Positions 16,471 to 24,866 of a stretch of 64,000 nucleotides of DNA are shown piece by piece (positions within the stretch are counted from its first letter, which is position 1; every line of letters begins with the position of its first letter). The stretch covers positions 1 to 64,000 of the forward strand of contig JAHEIX010000011.1 of assembly GCA_024639165.1 (NCBI GenBank), read 5' to 3'. Source of the DNA: UBA7446 sp024639165 (GTDB lineage: Bacteria > Bacteroidota > Bacteroidia > Flavobacteriales > Flavobacteriaceae). Below the pieces are notes generated by a model, which had not been told where the DNA came from, searched no databases, and saw only the letters and a list, made by a program, of their open reading frames with translations. The position numbers and the translations under genes were made by a program.

Positions 16471-17295
16471 TTAAAGTGCTCGCTTAATTTTTTCCCAGTT
16501 TAGATCAAGAGGAATTTCTTTAAAATCCACATCAACTTCGTAAGCTAAAGAAGCCTTAATTCTGGCGTTATTGTGCGGATGCGTCATAATCAACTCAATC
16601 TTTTCATTGTAAGCCAAATTTTCTCGATTGAGTTTTCTAAAAAATGAAGCTATTGATTTGGGCGATATGTTGGCATCTTCTAGGAGTTCCAATGCAAATT
16701 GATCAGCCTCCTTTTCCTGTGACCTGCTAAAGCCTGTAGAAATTAGCGTTTGGTATACATCCGAAAGCAGTACACTGTCTCCCCCAGTCATGATAGAAAA
16801 CAAAATAGAAAGCCCAAACTCCCTTACCAACCGATCCACGGTATGTCGTTTTTCGACATGCCCCATTTCATGTGCTAATACAGCAGCAAGCTGTTCGGGT
16901 GAGTCGCAAAATGATATCAGCCCTTTGAATACATAAATATTTCCTCCTGGAATGGTAAAGGCATTCACTTGTGGGTCATCCAATACTACAATAGTGTAAT
17001 CATAGGCTGTGGCTGGAATTTGCTGCTGTAGGCGTTTGCTAACAGCCCACATCATGGAGTCTATGGTTTTGCTAGTTAAAGGTTCTTTGTACTGCGCTGA
17101 TATGATATGCGCTGCAACCAATTCCCCTAAAGCAATTTCTTGTTCAAATGATATCAGACTTGTTTTTTTGTCAGAATAAAACCACTTGGTTTTCTTTTCT
17201 TCTGAAAGTAAGTTTAATCCAAGGTAAAAGAGCAAAAAAATACCTCCAAAAATACCAAGCGATTTTAAGCCGTCGAGAACTATTTTCTTTTTCAT
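16471..17295 (-). CDS. M48 family zinc metalloprotease
   Basis: 274-residue protease with one N-terminal membrane helix (about 8-30), so likely membrane-tethered. The zinc motif HEMGH is at 142-146, and EKEAD near 194-198 supplies the third ligand. VNAFTIPGGNIYVFKGL is the usual M48 segment before the active site. Family members such as BepA and LoiP handle misfolded envelope proteins. The ATG follows the DUF4870-like stop with no gap, so the two are translationally coupled. Confidence 0.93.
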   Translation of the reverse strand: MKKKIVLDGLKSLGIFGGIFLLFYLGLNLLSEEKKTKWFYSDKKTSLISFEQEIALGELVAAHIISAQYKEPLTSKTIDSMMWAVSKRLQQQIPATAYDYTIVVLDDPQVNAFTIPGGNIYVFKGLISFCDSPEQLAAVLAHEMGHVEKRHTVDRLVREFGLSILFSIMTGGDSVLLSDVYQTLISTGFSRSQEKEADQFALELLEDANISPKSIASFFRKLNRENLAYNEKIELIMTHPHNNARIKASLAYEVDVDFKEIPLDLNWEKIKRAL

Positions 17296-17817
17296 TTAAA
17301 TAGGAGGTGTATTCACTTTTTGTTCCACATCAGGGTGGTGATCTTCATTTTCATATTTCAAACGATTCTTTTTTGAATAAACCTTTTGATAGGCATAAGG
17401 CCCAAAGAAAATGAAATACATAAAGATGCCTTTTCGCGCTCTTATGGCCGCTACAATACTATAGACAAAGTATATTAAATTGGCTAATATACTAGAGCCT
17501 AAATAGGCATAGAACTTATCGTTAAGCACGTAGTTTTCAAAAAAGAAAATTTGTAAAGACCAGTAAAGTAGCCCCCAATTGACGAGTGTAGTAGGTAATT
17601 GCGACAGCAAGGACTGCAAACAATTGAAATGGATAAAACGTCCTTTTTTTCTGTTAACATAATAGTAAACTACAGCTGCAATAAGGTTGATAATGGGCAG
17701 CGGAAGACTCGTTGCCAAGGACGCAAACATCATAAGATATGCGCCCATGGCATCTTCCTTTTCGCGTTCACTCAACTCATGTGGCTGAGGAAGCGTGTAA
17801 TATGATTCAATTGACAA
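17296..17817 (-). CDS. DUF4870-like membrane protein
   Basis: 173-residue protein with about four hydrophobic helices and a charged C-terminal tail (KKNRLKYENEDHH). The segment AAVVYYYVNRKKGRFIHFNCLQSLLSQLPTTL resembles the DUF4870 core, where a conserved charged loop precedes a His/Asn-containing helix. The start is a TTG at 17817, 9 bp after the upstream stop; the next Met is residue 24. Function unknown. It is sandwiched between the tandem DUF4389 gene and the M48 protease gene. Confidence 0.75.
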   Translation of the reverse strand: MSIESYYTLPQPHELSEREKEDAMGAYLMMFASLATSLPLPIINLIAAVVYYYVNRKKGRFIHFNCLQSLLSQLPTTLVNWGLLYWSLQIFFFENYVLNDKFYAYLGSSILANLIYFVYSIVAAIRARKGIFMYFIFFGPYAYQKVYSKKNRLKYENEDHHPDVEQKVNTPPI

Positions 17818-17826
17818 AGCTTGTAG

Positions 17827-18408
17827 TTATTTACTGGAAAATGGCGGATACGTATCTGTCATGTTTCCCATATAAAGATTTACGCGGTATTGCCAGCGAA
17901 TGGTTCCGACCAAAAAATCGTGTGCTCCTTTTGGAAACGTTGCTGTAAATAATACAGACAAAAAAGCATAAATGGATAAGATTACACCCCACAATGTTCT
18001 GAAATATAAGAAAATGGCATGCGGCAGAATGACGTAAATAACACCAAAAAGAAGTCTGACAACGGTCAGTCCTCTACTGATGCGCTCAGGATATGGCACT
18101 TCTAAAGAAGTGTGTTCGTCTGTTCCATCTAGTCCAAAAGCGGGGTAATCATCCGCTAAATTAGTTAGGCGGGCCGAAAGCCTAAGATTCCAGCGAAGTA
18201 ACTTGACCTGATATTCAAACATACTTTCGGGATAGCGCCCCGTAAATATGATGGAAATAAAAGCCACTACCGATAATATGGAACCCCAAAGGGAAAAGAA
18301 GAATAGTAAGAAAACGTGTGGTAGTACGATGTATATGATACCAAAAATGCCTCTTAACAGTAATTCAGATCTTGAGTATCTTTCTTGGTGTGTAATGTTT
18401 AATTTCAT
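17827..18408 (-). CDS. Membrane protein with two tandem DUF4389 units
   Basis: 193-residue protein made of two homologous halves. Residues about 10-90 (SELLLRGIFGIIYIVLPHVFLLFFFSLWG, FTGRYPESMFEYQVKLLRWNLRL) and 105-190 (LTVVRLLFGVIYVILPHAIFLYFRTLWG, FTATFPKGAHDFLVGTIRWQYRV) align across their whole length, each with two membrane helices then an amphipathic R-W segment. DUF4389 function is unknown. It is the first gene of the DUF4389/DUF4870-like/M48 operon. Confidence 0.85.
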   Translation of the reverse strand: MKLNITHQERYSRSELLLRGIFGIIYIVLPHVFLLFFFSLWGSILSVVAFISIIFTGRYPESMFEYQVKLLRWNLRLSARLTNLADDYPAFGLDGTDEHTSLEVPYPERISRGLTVVRLLFGVIYVILPHAIFLYFRTLWGVILSIYAFLSVLFTATFPKGAHDFLVGTIRWQYRVNLYMGNMTDTYPPFSSK

Positions 18409-18491
18409 TTTTTTAAAGATTAAAGGTTTGCCACCACAAGTTATTATTTTTTTTTAAAACCTCATTTTATGCTTACTTTTTCGTTTTAAGC

Positions 18492-18499
18492 TATCTTTA
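18492..18499 (+). promoter_or_regulatory. Near-consensus promoter element before tatA
   Basis: TATCTTTA differs from TAnnTTTG only at the last base and ends 4 bp before the tatA ATG, which implies a nearly leaderless transcript. Confidence 0.35.
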
Positions 18500-18503
18500 C
18501 AAC

Positions 18504-18767
18504 ATGGTTTACTTTATTAGCGGAGCTGAAATTGTATTTGTCTTTATGGTGGTGCTCTTGGTCTTTGGTGCCAATCGCATTCCAGATATAGCGCGCACCC
18601 TTGCTAAGGGAATTCAGCAGGTAAAAACCGCTAGTCGTGATTTCCGTGAAGAAATTGAAAAATCTGCCGAGGCCCAAGGTTTAGACACTAAAGAGCTTCA
18701 AAAAGAAGTAAACGATATCAAAAAGGAACTTAACGAAATTACTGGCACGGTTAAACGCAAACGCTAA
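18504..18767 (+). CDS. tatA: Sec-independent translocase protein TatA/TatE family
   Basis: Pore-forming component of the twin-arginine system that exports folded proteins. The 87-residue protein has the canonical layout: short N-terminal membrane helix (about 6-22), the hinge motif FGANRIPDIARTLAKGI as amphipathic helix, then a charged coiled tail (KELQKEVNDIKKELNEI). No tatB or tatC is adjacent. Its TAA overlaps the stop of the convergent O-methyltransferase gene (CTAA). Confidence 0.92.
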   Translation: MVYFISGAEIVFVFMVVLLVFGANRIPDIARTLAKGIQQVKTASRDFREEIEKSAEAQGLDTKELQKEVNDIKKELNEITGTVKRKR

Positions 18768-19399
18768 ATTTTCCGCAAAAGCGTAAGTCCATCCCTAACG
18801 GGAAGCACGACAGTTTCTACACGATTATCCAAAGCGACTTTGTTGTTGAAAATTTGCAAAGACGCTGTAGCCTGATCAACGGCATCTTCTGTGACTTTTC
18901 CAGACCAAAGTACGTTATCGGCAATAATCAATCCTCCTGAACGTACCCGATCAACAATCAAATCAAAGTAACGTGGATATTGCTCTTTGTCAGCGTCAAT
19001 AAAAACAAAGTCAAAAGTTCCTTTTAAGGTTGGAATAATTTCTGCTGCATTTCCCAAATGCTGAACAATGTTTTTTCCAAAACCCGAAGCGTCAAAATAG
19101 CGACGTTGGATATCGGTCAACTCCTCATCTATGTCTAGGGTATCAATCCGTCCATCTGTTTGTAAGCCTTCTGCCAAGCACAAGGCCGAATAGCCGGTGT
19201 AGGTTCCAATTTCCAAGATACGCTTGGGCGATACCAACTTAGCTAATAACGCCAATAAACGCCCTTGGTAAGCCCCACTTAACATACGCGGTTGCAATAC
19301 CTTTAGATTGGTTTCTCGTGCTAGCTTTTGCAGCAATTCGGGTTCTTCTTCTGAGTGTTTTGCTACATATGCTTCTAAACTTGGGTTTATAAAATTCAT
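18764..19399 (-). CDS. Class I SAM-dependent O-methyltransferase
   Basis: 211-residue enzyme of the Methyltransf_3 (catechol/caffeoyl-CoA type) family. Motifs: ILEIGTYTGYSALCLAEGL (SAM loop), DTLDIDEE, FDFVFIDADKEQY and SGGLIIADNVLWSGKV, in which the D and DN residues bind the divalent metal. The natural substrate in Bacteroidota is not known to me. The start overlaps the end of the flavin reductase gene by 4 bp, so the two are likely co-translated. Confidence 0.93.
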   Translation of the reverse strand: MNFINPSLEAYVAKHSEEEPELLQKLARETNLKVLQPRMLSGAYQGRLLALLAKLVSPKRILEIGTYTGYSALCLAEGLQTDGRIDTLDIDEELTDIQRRYFDASGFGKNIVQHLGNAAEIIPTLKGTFDFVFIDADKEQYPRYFDLIVDRVRSGGLIIADNVLWSGKVTEDAVDQATASLQIFNNKVALDNRVETVVLPVRDGLTLLRKI

Positions 19400-20019
19400 A
19401 CTTTCTTGGGTCTTGCGTATGCATAGCGATCCAATAAGCTTGTTGTGGCATATCCGTCTAGTCCGTTAATGGCAACGGTATTGGCGTTTTCAAGCTTTAG
19501 CCATCCATCTTGTTGTTGTATATCTTGGTCTGCAATAAAAACGTGTTCAATGGCACTTACTAAAAGTAAGGTGTCGTTTTCTTTAATTTCATATGCATTC
19601 AAAAACCTGCACCCTAAACGGATTTTTGCGCCTTTGACAAAAGGCGCTGGGAAGTCACCAAGGAATTCTTCTTCCAAATCTGTTTTGGTAAATTCCGAAA
19701 CTTCATCTGGATATTTTGCTGATGTATGATGCGCATCTTCTATGATATCGCTGTAGATGTGATTTACTGTAAATACACCAGTGTCTTTTATGTTGCGATA
19801 GGTATCTCTAGGTACGGTGGTGGGGCGTAGAATAAAGCCAATCAACGGGGGATTACTTCCAAGATGGGTGATACTGCTAAAAACAGCCACATTGCTAACG
19901 CCATTAAGCGATTTTGTTCCTAATAAATTTGCCGATTTAAAACCTGTACAACTGTTGATGAGATTTAATCGAAAGATTTTATCCATCTGATCGATATCGG
20001 TTCTTGAGTAATGTATCAT
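19396..20019 (-). CDS. Flavin reductase-like FMN-binding oxidoreductase
   Basis: 207-residue protein of the flavin reductase/nitrilotriacetate monooxygenase component B fold. Signatures include NGVSNVAVFSSITHLGSNPPLIGFILRP and a DTYRNIKDTGVFTVNHI segment, both typical of FMN binding in this family. Likely reduces or binds FMN with NAD(P)H in the cytoplasm; its partner is unknown. It is the first gene of a pair with the O-methyltransferase gene. Confidence 0.9.
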   Translation of the reverse strand: MIHYSRTDIDQMDKIFRLNLINSCTGFKSANLLGTKSLNGVSNVAVFSSITHLGSNPPLIGFILRPTTVPRDTYRNIKDTGVFTVNHIYSDIIEDAHHTSAKYPDEVSEFTKTDLEEEFLGDFPAPFVKGAKIRLGCRFLNAYEIKENDTLLLVSAIEHVFIADQDIQQQDGWLKLENANTVAINGLDGYATTSLLDRYAYARPKKV

Positions 20020-20060
20020 AACGCTTTTGATGCAAACTTACGCAATACGTTGAATTTAGT

Positions 20061-20068
20061 TACTTTTG
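20061..20068 (+). promoter_or_regulatory. Putative TAnnTTTG promoter of the tRNA-Val gene
   Basis: TACTTTTG matches TAnnTTTG and ends 7 bp before the mature tRNA 5' end, the spacing expected for transcription starting at or just before the tRNA. Confidence 0.6.
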
Positions 20069-20075
20069 CCCTTCC

Positions 20076-20150
20076 GGGTCATTAACTCAGTTGGTTCAGA
20101 GTGTCGCCTTGACAGGGCGGAAGTCATTGGTTCGAATCCAATATGACCCA
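20076..20150 (+). tRNA. tRNA-Val (GAC)
   Basis: The cloverleaf folds fully: acceptor stem GGGTCAT/ATGACCC, D-stem CTCA region, anticodon stem CGCC/GGCG with loop TTGACAG (anticodon GAC), T-arm ATTGG-TTCGAAT-CCAAT, discriminator A at 20150. The CCA end is not encoded. The ATG of yjbQ begins only 6 bp after the tRNA, so the two are probably on one primary transcript separated by tRNA processing. Confidence 0.95.
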
Positions 20151-20156
20151 CAAAAC

Positions 20157-20567
20157 ATGATTTTTCAAAAAGAAATTAGCCTTCCACCTTTCCAAAGGGG
20201 ATTTCATTTAATATCCTCATATGTTTTAAGTGAGATTCCCAAAAGTAGTAGTGGCGTAGTTCATGTTTTTATCAAGCACACCTCTGCGAGTCTAACCATA
20301 AACGAAAATGCCGATCCCAGTGTTCGAGCAGATTTTGAAACACATTTTAACAAAATGGTTTCAGAAGATGACACACACTACACGCACACCCTTGAGGGTC
20401 CAGATGATATGACTTCACATATTAAAAGTAGCTTATTGGGATCATCTGTTAGTTTTCCTGTCCAAAATGGCGTACCCCAATTGGGTGTTTGGCAAGGCAT
20501 TTATCTGTGTGAACACCGCAATCAAGCTGGTTCAAGAAAAATTTTCATTACTTTCATGGGATTCTAA
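20157..20567 (+). CDS. YjbQ/UPF0047 family protein
   Basis: 136-residue cytoplasmic protein of the YjbQ family, some members of which show secondary thiamine-phosphate synthase activity. Conserved blocks are GVVHVFIKHTSASLTINENADPSVRADFE, YTHTLEGPDDMTSHIKSSLLG and GVWQGIYLCEHRN; the histidines in KHTSAS, YTHTLEG and MTSHIKS are the conserved polar residues of the family. An in-frame reading upstream of 20157 would run through the tRNA, so ATG 20157 is the real start. The M20 amidohydrolase gene follows after 15 bp. Confidence 0.93.
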   Translation: MIFQKEISLPPFQRGFHLISSYVLSEIPKSSSGVVHVFIKHTSASLTINENADPSVRADFETHFNKMVSEDDTHYTHTLEGPDDMTSHIKSSLLGSSVSFPVQNGVPQLGVWQGIYLCEHRNQAGSRKIFITFMGF

Positions 20568-20582
20568 TTTAATATAAACCCA

Positions 20583-21872
20583 ATGCGAATTACGTTTCTT
20601 CTTTTAATTTCATCATTATTTCTCGTTCATGCGCAGCCTTCAGATGAACGCATCAAGAACCTTATAACTAGTCATCTAGCCAAAACGATTGAGCTAAGAC
20701 ATTGGTTTCATCAACATGCCGAGTTGAGCAACAGAGAGTTTAAAACTTCGGAAAGAATTGCACAAGAATTAAAAAAAATAGGACTTAACCCGCAAACGGG
20801 TATCGCCAGAACAGGTGTTGTTGCTGTTTTAAATGAAGGTAAGCCAGGCCCTGTGGTGGCACTACGGGCTGATATAGATGGACTTCCTGTAAAGGAAAGA
20901 GCAGACCTTCCTTGGGCTTCTAAAATGACGGGTGTATATAACGGAGAAGAAGTGCCTGTCATGCACGCTTGTGGCCATGATACGCATACCGCTATTTTAT
21001 TGGCGACCGCAAAAGTTTTATACCGTATAAAAGACCAGATTCCTGGTCAAGTGAAATTTATTTTCCAACCTGCTGAAGAGGGGCCACCACCTGGAGAGGA
21101 GGGGGGCGCAGCGCTGATGGTAAAAGAAGGTGTTTTGACAAATCCAGACGTTGATGCCATTTTTGGATTGCATATTAGTTCAAAATCAACAGTTGGGCAA
21201 GTCATGCTAAAACCAGGCTCAATCATGGCTGCAGTTGATGAATTTAGAATTGATTTAACAGGCGTGCAAACCCATGGTTCTACTCCTTGGACGGGCATTG
21301 ATCCGATAGTCACAGCTTCTCAAATGATTAATTCAATCCAGACCATTGTAAGTCGAAGCATGCCTTTGACCACAGCTGCTGCTGTTGTCACTATTGGCAG
21401 TATTCATGGGGGTGTGAGGAGTAATATTATTCCAGAAAAGCTGTATATGTTGGGTACCATCAGGACCTTAGATACGAGTATGCGCACAACTGTTCTTAAA
21501 AGGCTTGATGAAATAGTACAAAATATAGCAGCCGCAAACAATGTAAATGCAGATGTCACCTTTATGAATAGCTATCCTGTTACTTATAATGACCCAGTTC
21601 TTTATGAAAAGATGTTGCCCACATTGAAGCGGGTTTGTGGTGCTGATAATGTAAATGATATGGATGCCATTACAGGCGCGGAAGATTTCTCCTTTTTTCA
21701 AAAGGAAGTACCAGGTGTTTATTTCTTTATTGGTGGCAGCTCAAAGGGTGAGGATTTAGATAAGGTGGCGCCTCACCACACTCCAGACTTTTACGTTGAC
21801 GATTCAGCGCTAGAAACAGGTGTTATCTCCATGACCTCGCTTACCATAGATTATTTCACAAAAGGATTATAG
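20583..21872 (+). CDS. Exported M20D family amidohydrolase
   Basis: 429-residue metal-dependent hydrolase related to amidohydrolases of N-acyl amino acids (hippurate, IAA-amino acid). Signal peptide ends near LVHAQ, so periplasmic. Metal-binding residues are seen in HACGHDTH (C130, H132), PAEEG (E165, E166), FGLHIS and TGAEDFSFF. The dimerisation domain lies in the middle (about 205-320). The physiological substrate is unknown. Its 3' end overlaps the convergent murF by 6 bp. Confidence 0.92.
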   Translation: MRITFLLLISSLFLVHAQPSDERIKNLITSHLAKTIELRHWFHQHAELSNREFKTSERIAQELKKIGLNPQTGIARTGVVAVLNEGKPGPVVALRADIDGLPVKERADLPWASKMTGVYNGEEVPVMHACGHDTHTAILLATAKVLYRIKDQIPGQVKFIFQPAEEGPPPGEEGGAALMVKEGVLTNPDVDAIFGLHISSKSTVGQVMLKPGSIMAAVDEFRIDLTGVQTHGSTPWTGIDPIVTASQMINSIQTIVSRSMPLTTAAAVVTIGSIHGGVRSNIIPEKLYMLGTIRTLDTSMRTTVLKRLDEIVQNIAAANNVNADVTFMNSYPVTYNDPVLYEKMLPTLKRVCGADNVNDMDAITGAEDFSFFQKEVPGVYFFIGGSSKGEDLDKVAPHHTPDFYVDDSALETGVISMTSLTIDYFTKGL

Positions 21873-23123
21873 GCAGTCAAGTACTTTTTCTAAAGTAGCA
21901 CTTCGCGATCCTTTAATGAGCAGCTGATCGGCTTCAATAGGATTATTTTTTAAAAACAAATTGAGTTTATCGACTGAGGAAAAGTAATGCGTTGTTACGA
22001 GGTGTTCATAGGGCTTTCCTACCCAGTAAGATGTTTCAAAGCCCTGTTTTTTGACCAAATCAACCAAAGCTTGGTGCTCAGCCGACTCATACGTTCCTAG
22101 CTCTGCCATATGCCCCAGTATCACGGCTTTTTTCCCACTCCTTTTAGCAAATGCTACAATGGCAGCTTTCATACTACTCGGATTTGCATTATAGGCATCA
22201 AATGTTAGCGTCTTGCCGTTAAGTGTCATCAGTTGGGAGCGGCTATTGTTTGGAGTGTAATCACTTACGGCTTTGGCGGCCTTTACTAACGAAACACCAA
22301 AGTACACTCCAATGCTGACAGCAGCAGCAATATTTTCTTTGTTGTAGGTGCCTACTAGCTGGGTAGGTATTTCAATATTTTGGCATACTAATGTCAGGGT
22401 TGGTTGGTCTTGGGTAGTCCTAAATTCGGATGGTTTATAGGAAGTGTGTGTCACATCACCTATTGAATTAAGCAGCTTATTGTCATCTTGGTTGATAAAA
22501 ATAATCCCGTCCTTTTTTGCTATAAAATCGTAAAGTTCTGTTTTACCCTGAAGCACACCTTCTTCTGATCCAAATCCTTCTAAATGGGCCTTGCCTACGT
22601 TAGTTATAAGACCGTGAGTAGGTTGTGCTATTTCACACAAAAATGCAATCTCTTTTAAGTGGTTGGCCCCCATCTCTATAATTGCATGGCTGTGGGCTGT
22701 TGTTAGTCGTAATAATGTGAGCGGCACACCTATATGATTGTTAAGGTTTCCATCCGTAGCCAATACCTTATGAGTAGTACTTAAAACAGCATGCATAAGT
22801 GCTTTGGTCGTGGTTTTTCCATTACTCCCTGTGAGTGCAATTATTGGTATATCAAATTGGTTTCTGTGGTGTTGGGCAAGTGTCTGTAATGTTTCTAGTA
22901 CATCAGCTACCAAATAACAATTTTGATTAGCCTCAGCCACCGCTTTGTCATCAACTATGGCAGCTAGTGCGCCTTTTTCAATGGCTTGTTGGGCAAATGC
23001 ATTTGCATCGAAATTAGGGCCGTTTAGGGCAAAAAAAAGCTGATGGGAAGTTATTTTTCTGCTATCGGTTTGAACCCCTGAAGATTTTAAAAATAATTGA
23101 TATACTTCTTTAAGCGAAGTCAT
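21867..23123 (-). CDS. murF: UDP-N-acetylmuramoyl-tripeptide--D-alanyl-D-alanine ligase
   Basis: Adds D-Ala-D-Ala to the UDP-MurNAc-tripeptide, the last cytoplasmic step of peptidoglycan precursor synthesis. The ATP loop TGSNGKTTTK spans about residues 98-107; GANHLKEI and the later TFDAYNANPSSM are Mur ligase signatures specific to MurF. Length 418 residues is typical of Bacteroidota MurF. The gene lies 4 bp after gldJ on the same strand and probably depends on the gldJ promoter. Confidence 0.95.
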   Translation of the reverse strand: MTSLKEVYQLFLKSSGVQTDSRKITSHQLFFALNGPNFDANAFAQQAIEKGALAAIVDDKAVAEANQNCYLVADVLETLQTLAQHHRNQFDIPIIALTGSNGKTTTKALMHAVLSTTHKVLATDGNLNNHIGVPLTLLRLTTAHSHAIIEMGANHLKEIAFLCEIAQPTHGLITNVGKAHLEGFGSEEGVLQGKTELYDFIAKKDGIIFINQDDNKLLNSIGDVTHTSYKPSEFRTTQDQPTLTLVCQNIEIPTQLVGTYNKENIAAAVSIGVYFGVSLVKAAKAVSDYTPNNSRSQLMTLNGKTLTFDAYNANPSSMKAAIVAFAKRSGKKAVILGHMAELGTYESAEHQALVDLVKKQGFETSYWVGKPYEHLVTTHYFSSVDKLNLFLKNNPIEADQLLIKGSRSATLEKVLDCL

Positions 23124-23127
23124 GGCT

Positions 23128-24729
23128 TTAATCCCGCGGACGTTTCTTTAGCTTGCTTTCGCCCAAGTAGGACATCGCACAACGGAAGCCAATATAATCT
23201 GCCGCCATAAATTCGGGTAAATAACGTCTTTGTGCAGGATCAAGCCAATAGGCACGGTCTTTCCAAGAACCTCCTTTGACAACACGTGTCTGGTCGGAAA
23301 TAAGCGATTTTACTTTTTCTTGGTCTTTAATTTGATCTCCTTTTTCATCTACCGCAAATTTGTACATTTCATTGACATCGCCATTGGGGTTTGACTGCTC
23401 ATCTCCATCAAGGTAGTCTGTATTGTAGGCTTTATTGAAGTTTATTCGTAATTGACTATCTTCTTCATCAATTTCAGAAAAAACCACATCACCAGGAAGT
23501 GCCCTAACTGCAAGTTTGTTGTTAGGCATCGTATCAATGATTACCTCCTCGACAATTTTTGTCTTTCCATCATCGTTAATAGCGGGTTTCGTATACAGGT
23601 TTCCTCTATAATAATTCATATCGGAAACATCATTATTAAAGATTGGGCGATAAACATCTGCAACCCATTCTGCTACATTGCCCCCCATGCCGTACAGACC
23701 AAAGCTGTTGGGAGAGAATGATCGAACAGGGGCTGTAATATCAGCATTGTCAGAAGACCATCCTGCAACACCACTGTAATCTCCTTTACCTTGCTTGAAA
23801 TTGGCTAGCTGATCTCCTTCATTTTTGCGTTTAGATGATCTGGTCGAAGCGCCTGACCATGGGTATTTCTTTTTACCACGATAATTATTGTATTCTCTAG
23901 CTTCATTTAAACCTAAAGCAGCGTATTCCCATTCAGCCTCGGTCGGTAAACGATATTCGGGCAGCAACAATCCTTTTTCACGTTTCACAAAATTTAACTC
24001 AGTCGAATCTGCGTCTCTGCTTCGGGGTTGTGCGTTTCTGCCAACTTTATCAGCAATATCTCCGCCGTATGATTGCTTTGGAGCATGTAAATATGTTTGG
24101 GTATTAAATTCTTTTCCTGGAGAAAGACTGTCGATTTGAAGCGAAACCCCTTTTTCTATATACCCTTCACGTTCCAATACGCTCTCATTAACCCGCTCGG
24201 TACGCCATTTGGCGTAATTTGCGGCTTGTTGCCAAGTAACCCCAACTACGGGATAATCTTGAAAAGATGGGTGCCTCAGATAATTGTTTACCATATCTTC
24301 ATTAAAGCCTAACGGACTTCGCCAGACCATGGTATCAGGTAAAGCTGCAGTGTATACATCAGCATATGGCCCACCTTGATTTTTGTACACGCGCTCGAGC
24401 CAATCCAAGTACTCGTTGTACATCAAGTTTGTAACTTCTGTTTCGTCTAAGTAGAACGACCGTACTTGCACACGGACAGGGGTGTTGTTCCAGTCACGCA
24501 TGACATCGTCTTGGACTTTTCCTTTCACAAAAGTTCCACCCGGAACAAAAACAAGCCCTGGTGCTGTTTCTTGGCCTTTATAGCCAGTTTCGTATTGAAA
24601 ACCTCCTCTGGGAGAATTAATGGCTAACCCTGTTCCTTGAGAAACATTTGACCTGCTTTTGTTAGTGCTACAACTTGAAATAAGTGTAATTATTAAAGCG
24701 GAAATGAATAGATTTGTGTACGTTTTCAT
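23128..24729 (-). CDS. gldJ: Gliding motility lipoprotein GldJ
   Basis: Outer-membrane-associated lipoprotein needed for gliding and stability of the type IX secretion machinery. The lipobox is LISSC after a hydrophobic signal. The body is a formylglycine-generating-enzyme/sulfatase-modifying-factor fold (FVPGGTFVKG, DETEVTNLMYNEYLDWL, GVTWQQAANYAKWR, RLPTEAEWEYAA, GGNVAEWVADVY, GFRCAMS) with long family-specific insertions. ATG 24729 (533 residues) is preferred because the promoter-like element sits just upstream; ATG 24747 is possible. The gene is divergent from porU and followed by murF. Confidence 0.94.
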   Translation of the reverse strand: MKTYTNLFISALIITLISSCSTNKSRSNVSQGTGLAINSPRGGFQYETGYKGQETAPGLVFVPGGTFVKGKVQDDVMRDWNNTPVRVQVRSFYLDETEVTNLMYNEYLDWLERVYKNQGGPYADVYTAALPDTMVWRSPLGFNEDMVNNYLRHPSFQDYPVVGVTWQQAANYAKWRTERVNESVLEREGYIEKGVSLQIDSLSPGKEFNTQTYLHAPKQSYGGDIADKVGRNAQPRSRDADSTELNFVKREKGLLLPEYRLPTEAEWEYAALGLNEAREYNNYRGKKKYPWSGASTRSSKRKNEGDQLANFKQGKGDYSGVAGWSSDNADITAPVRSFSPNSFGLYGMGGNVAEWVADVYRPIFNNDVSDMNYYRGNLYTKPAINDDGKTKIVEEVIIDTMPNNKLAVRALPGDVVFSEIDEEDSQLRINFNKAYNTDYLDGDEQSNPNGDVNEMYKFAVDEKGDQIKDQEKVKSLISDQTRVVKGGSWKDRAYWLDPAQRRYLPEFMAADYIGFRCAMSYLGESKLKKRPRD

Positions 24730-24749
24730 TTTTAAATTTCGATTCATAT

Positions 24750-24757
24750 CAAAGGTG
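24750..24757 (-). promoter_or_regulatory. Near-consensus promoter element of gldJ
   Basis: CACCTTTG on the minus strand differs from TAnnTTTG at the first base. It lies 20 bp before ATG 24729 and would start transcription near the upstream ATG 24747, which favours 24729 as the translation start. Confidence 0.35.
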
Positions 24758-24866
24758 CAATATACGAATAAATAGTGCGTTTATGTACTTACTAAACGAA
24801 GTCAAGTCCAAATTAGTATACTATTCTCATTATACGATTACGTATCGAGCATCGTTATTAACATAT

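Noticed and set aside
20076..20150. tRNA-Val as an integration site for a mobile element
   Set aside because: No integrase, no repeat of the tRNA 3' end and ordinary housekeeping genes on both sides.
20091..20156. Possible N-terminal extension of the YjbQ protein
   Set aside because: The extension would translate the tRNA-Val gene itself; YjbQ homology begins at ATG 20157.
24714..24866. Upstream extension of PorU
   Set aside because: It would overlap gldJ and hide the clear signal peptide that begins at ATG 24867.
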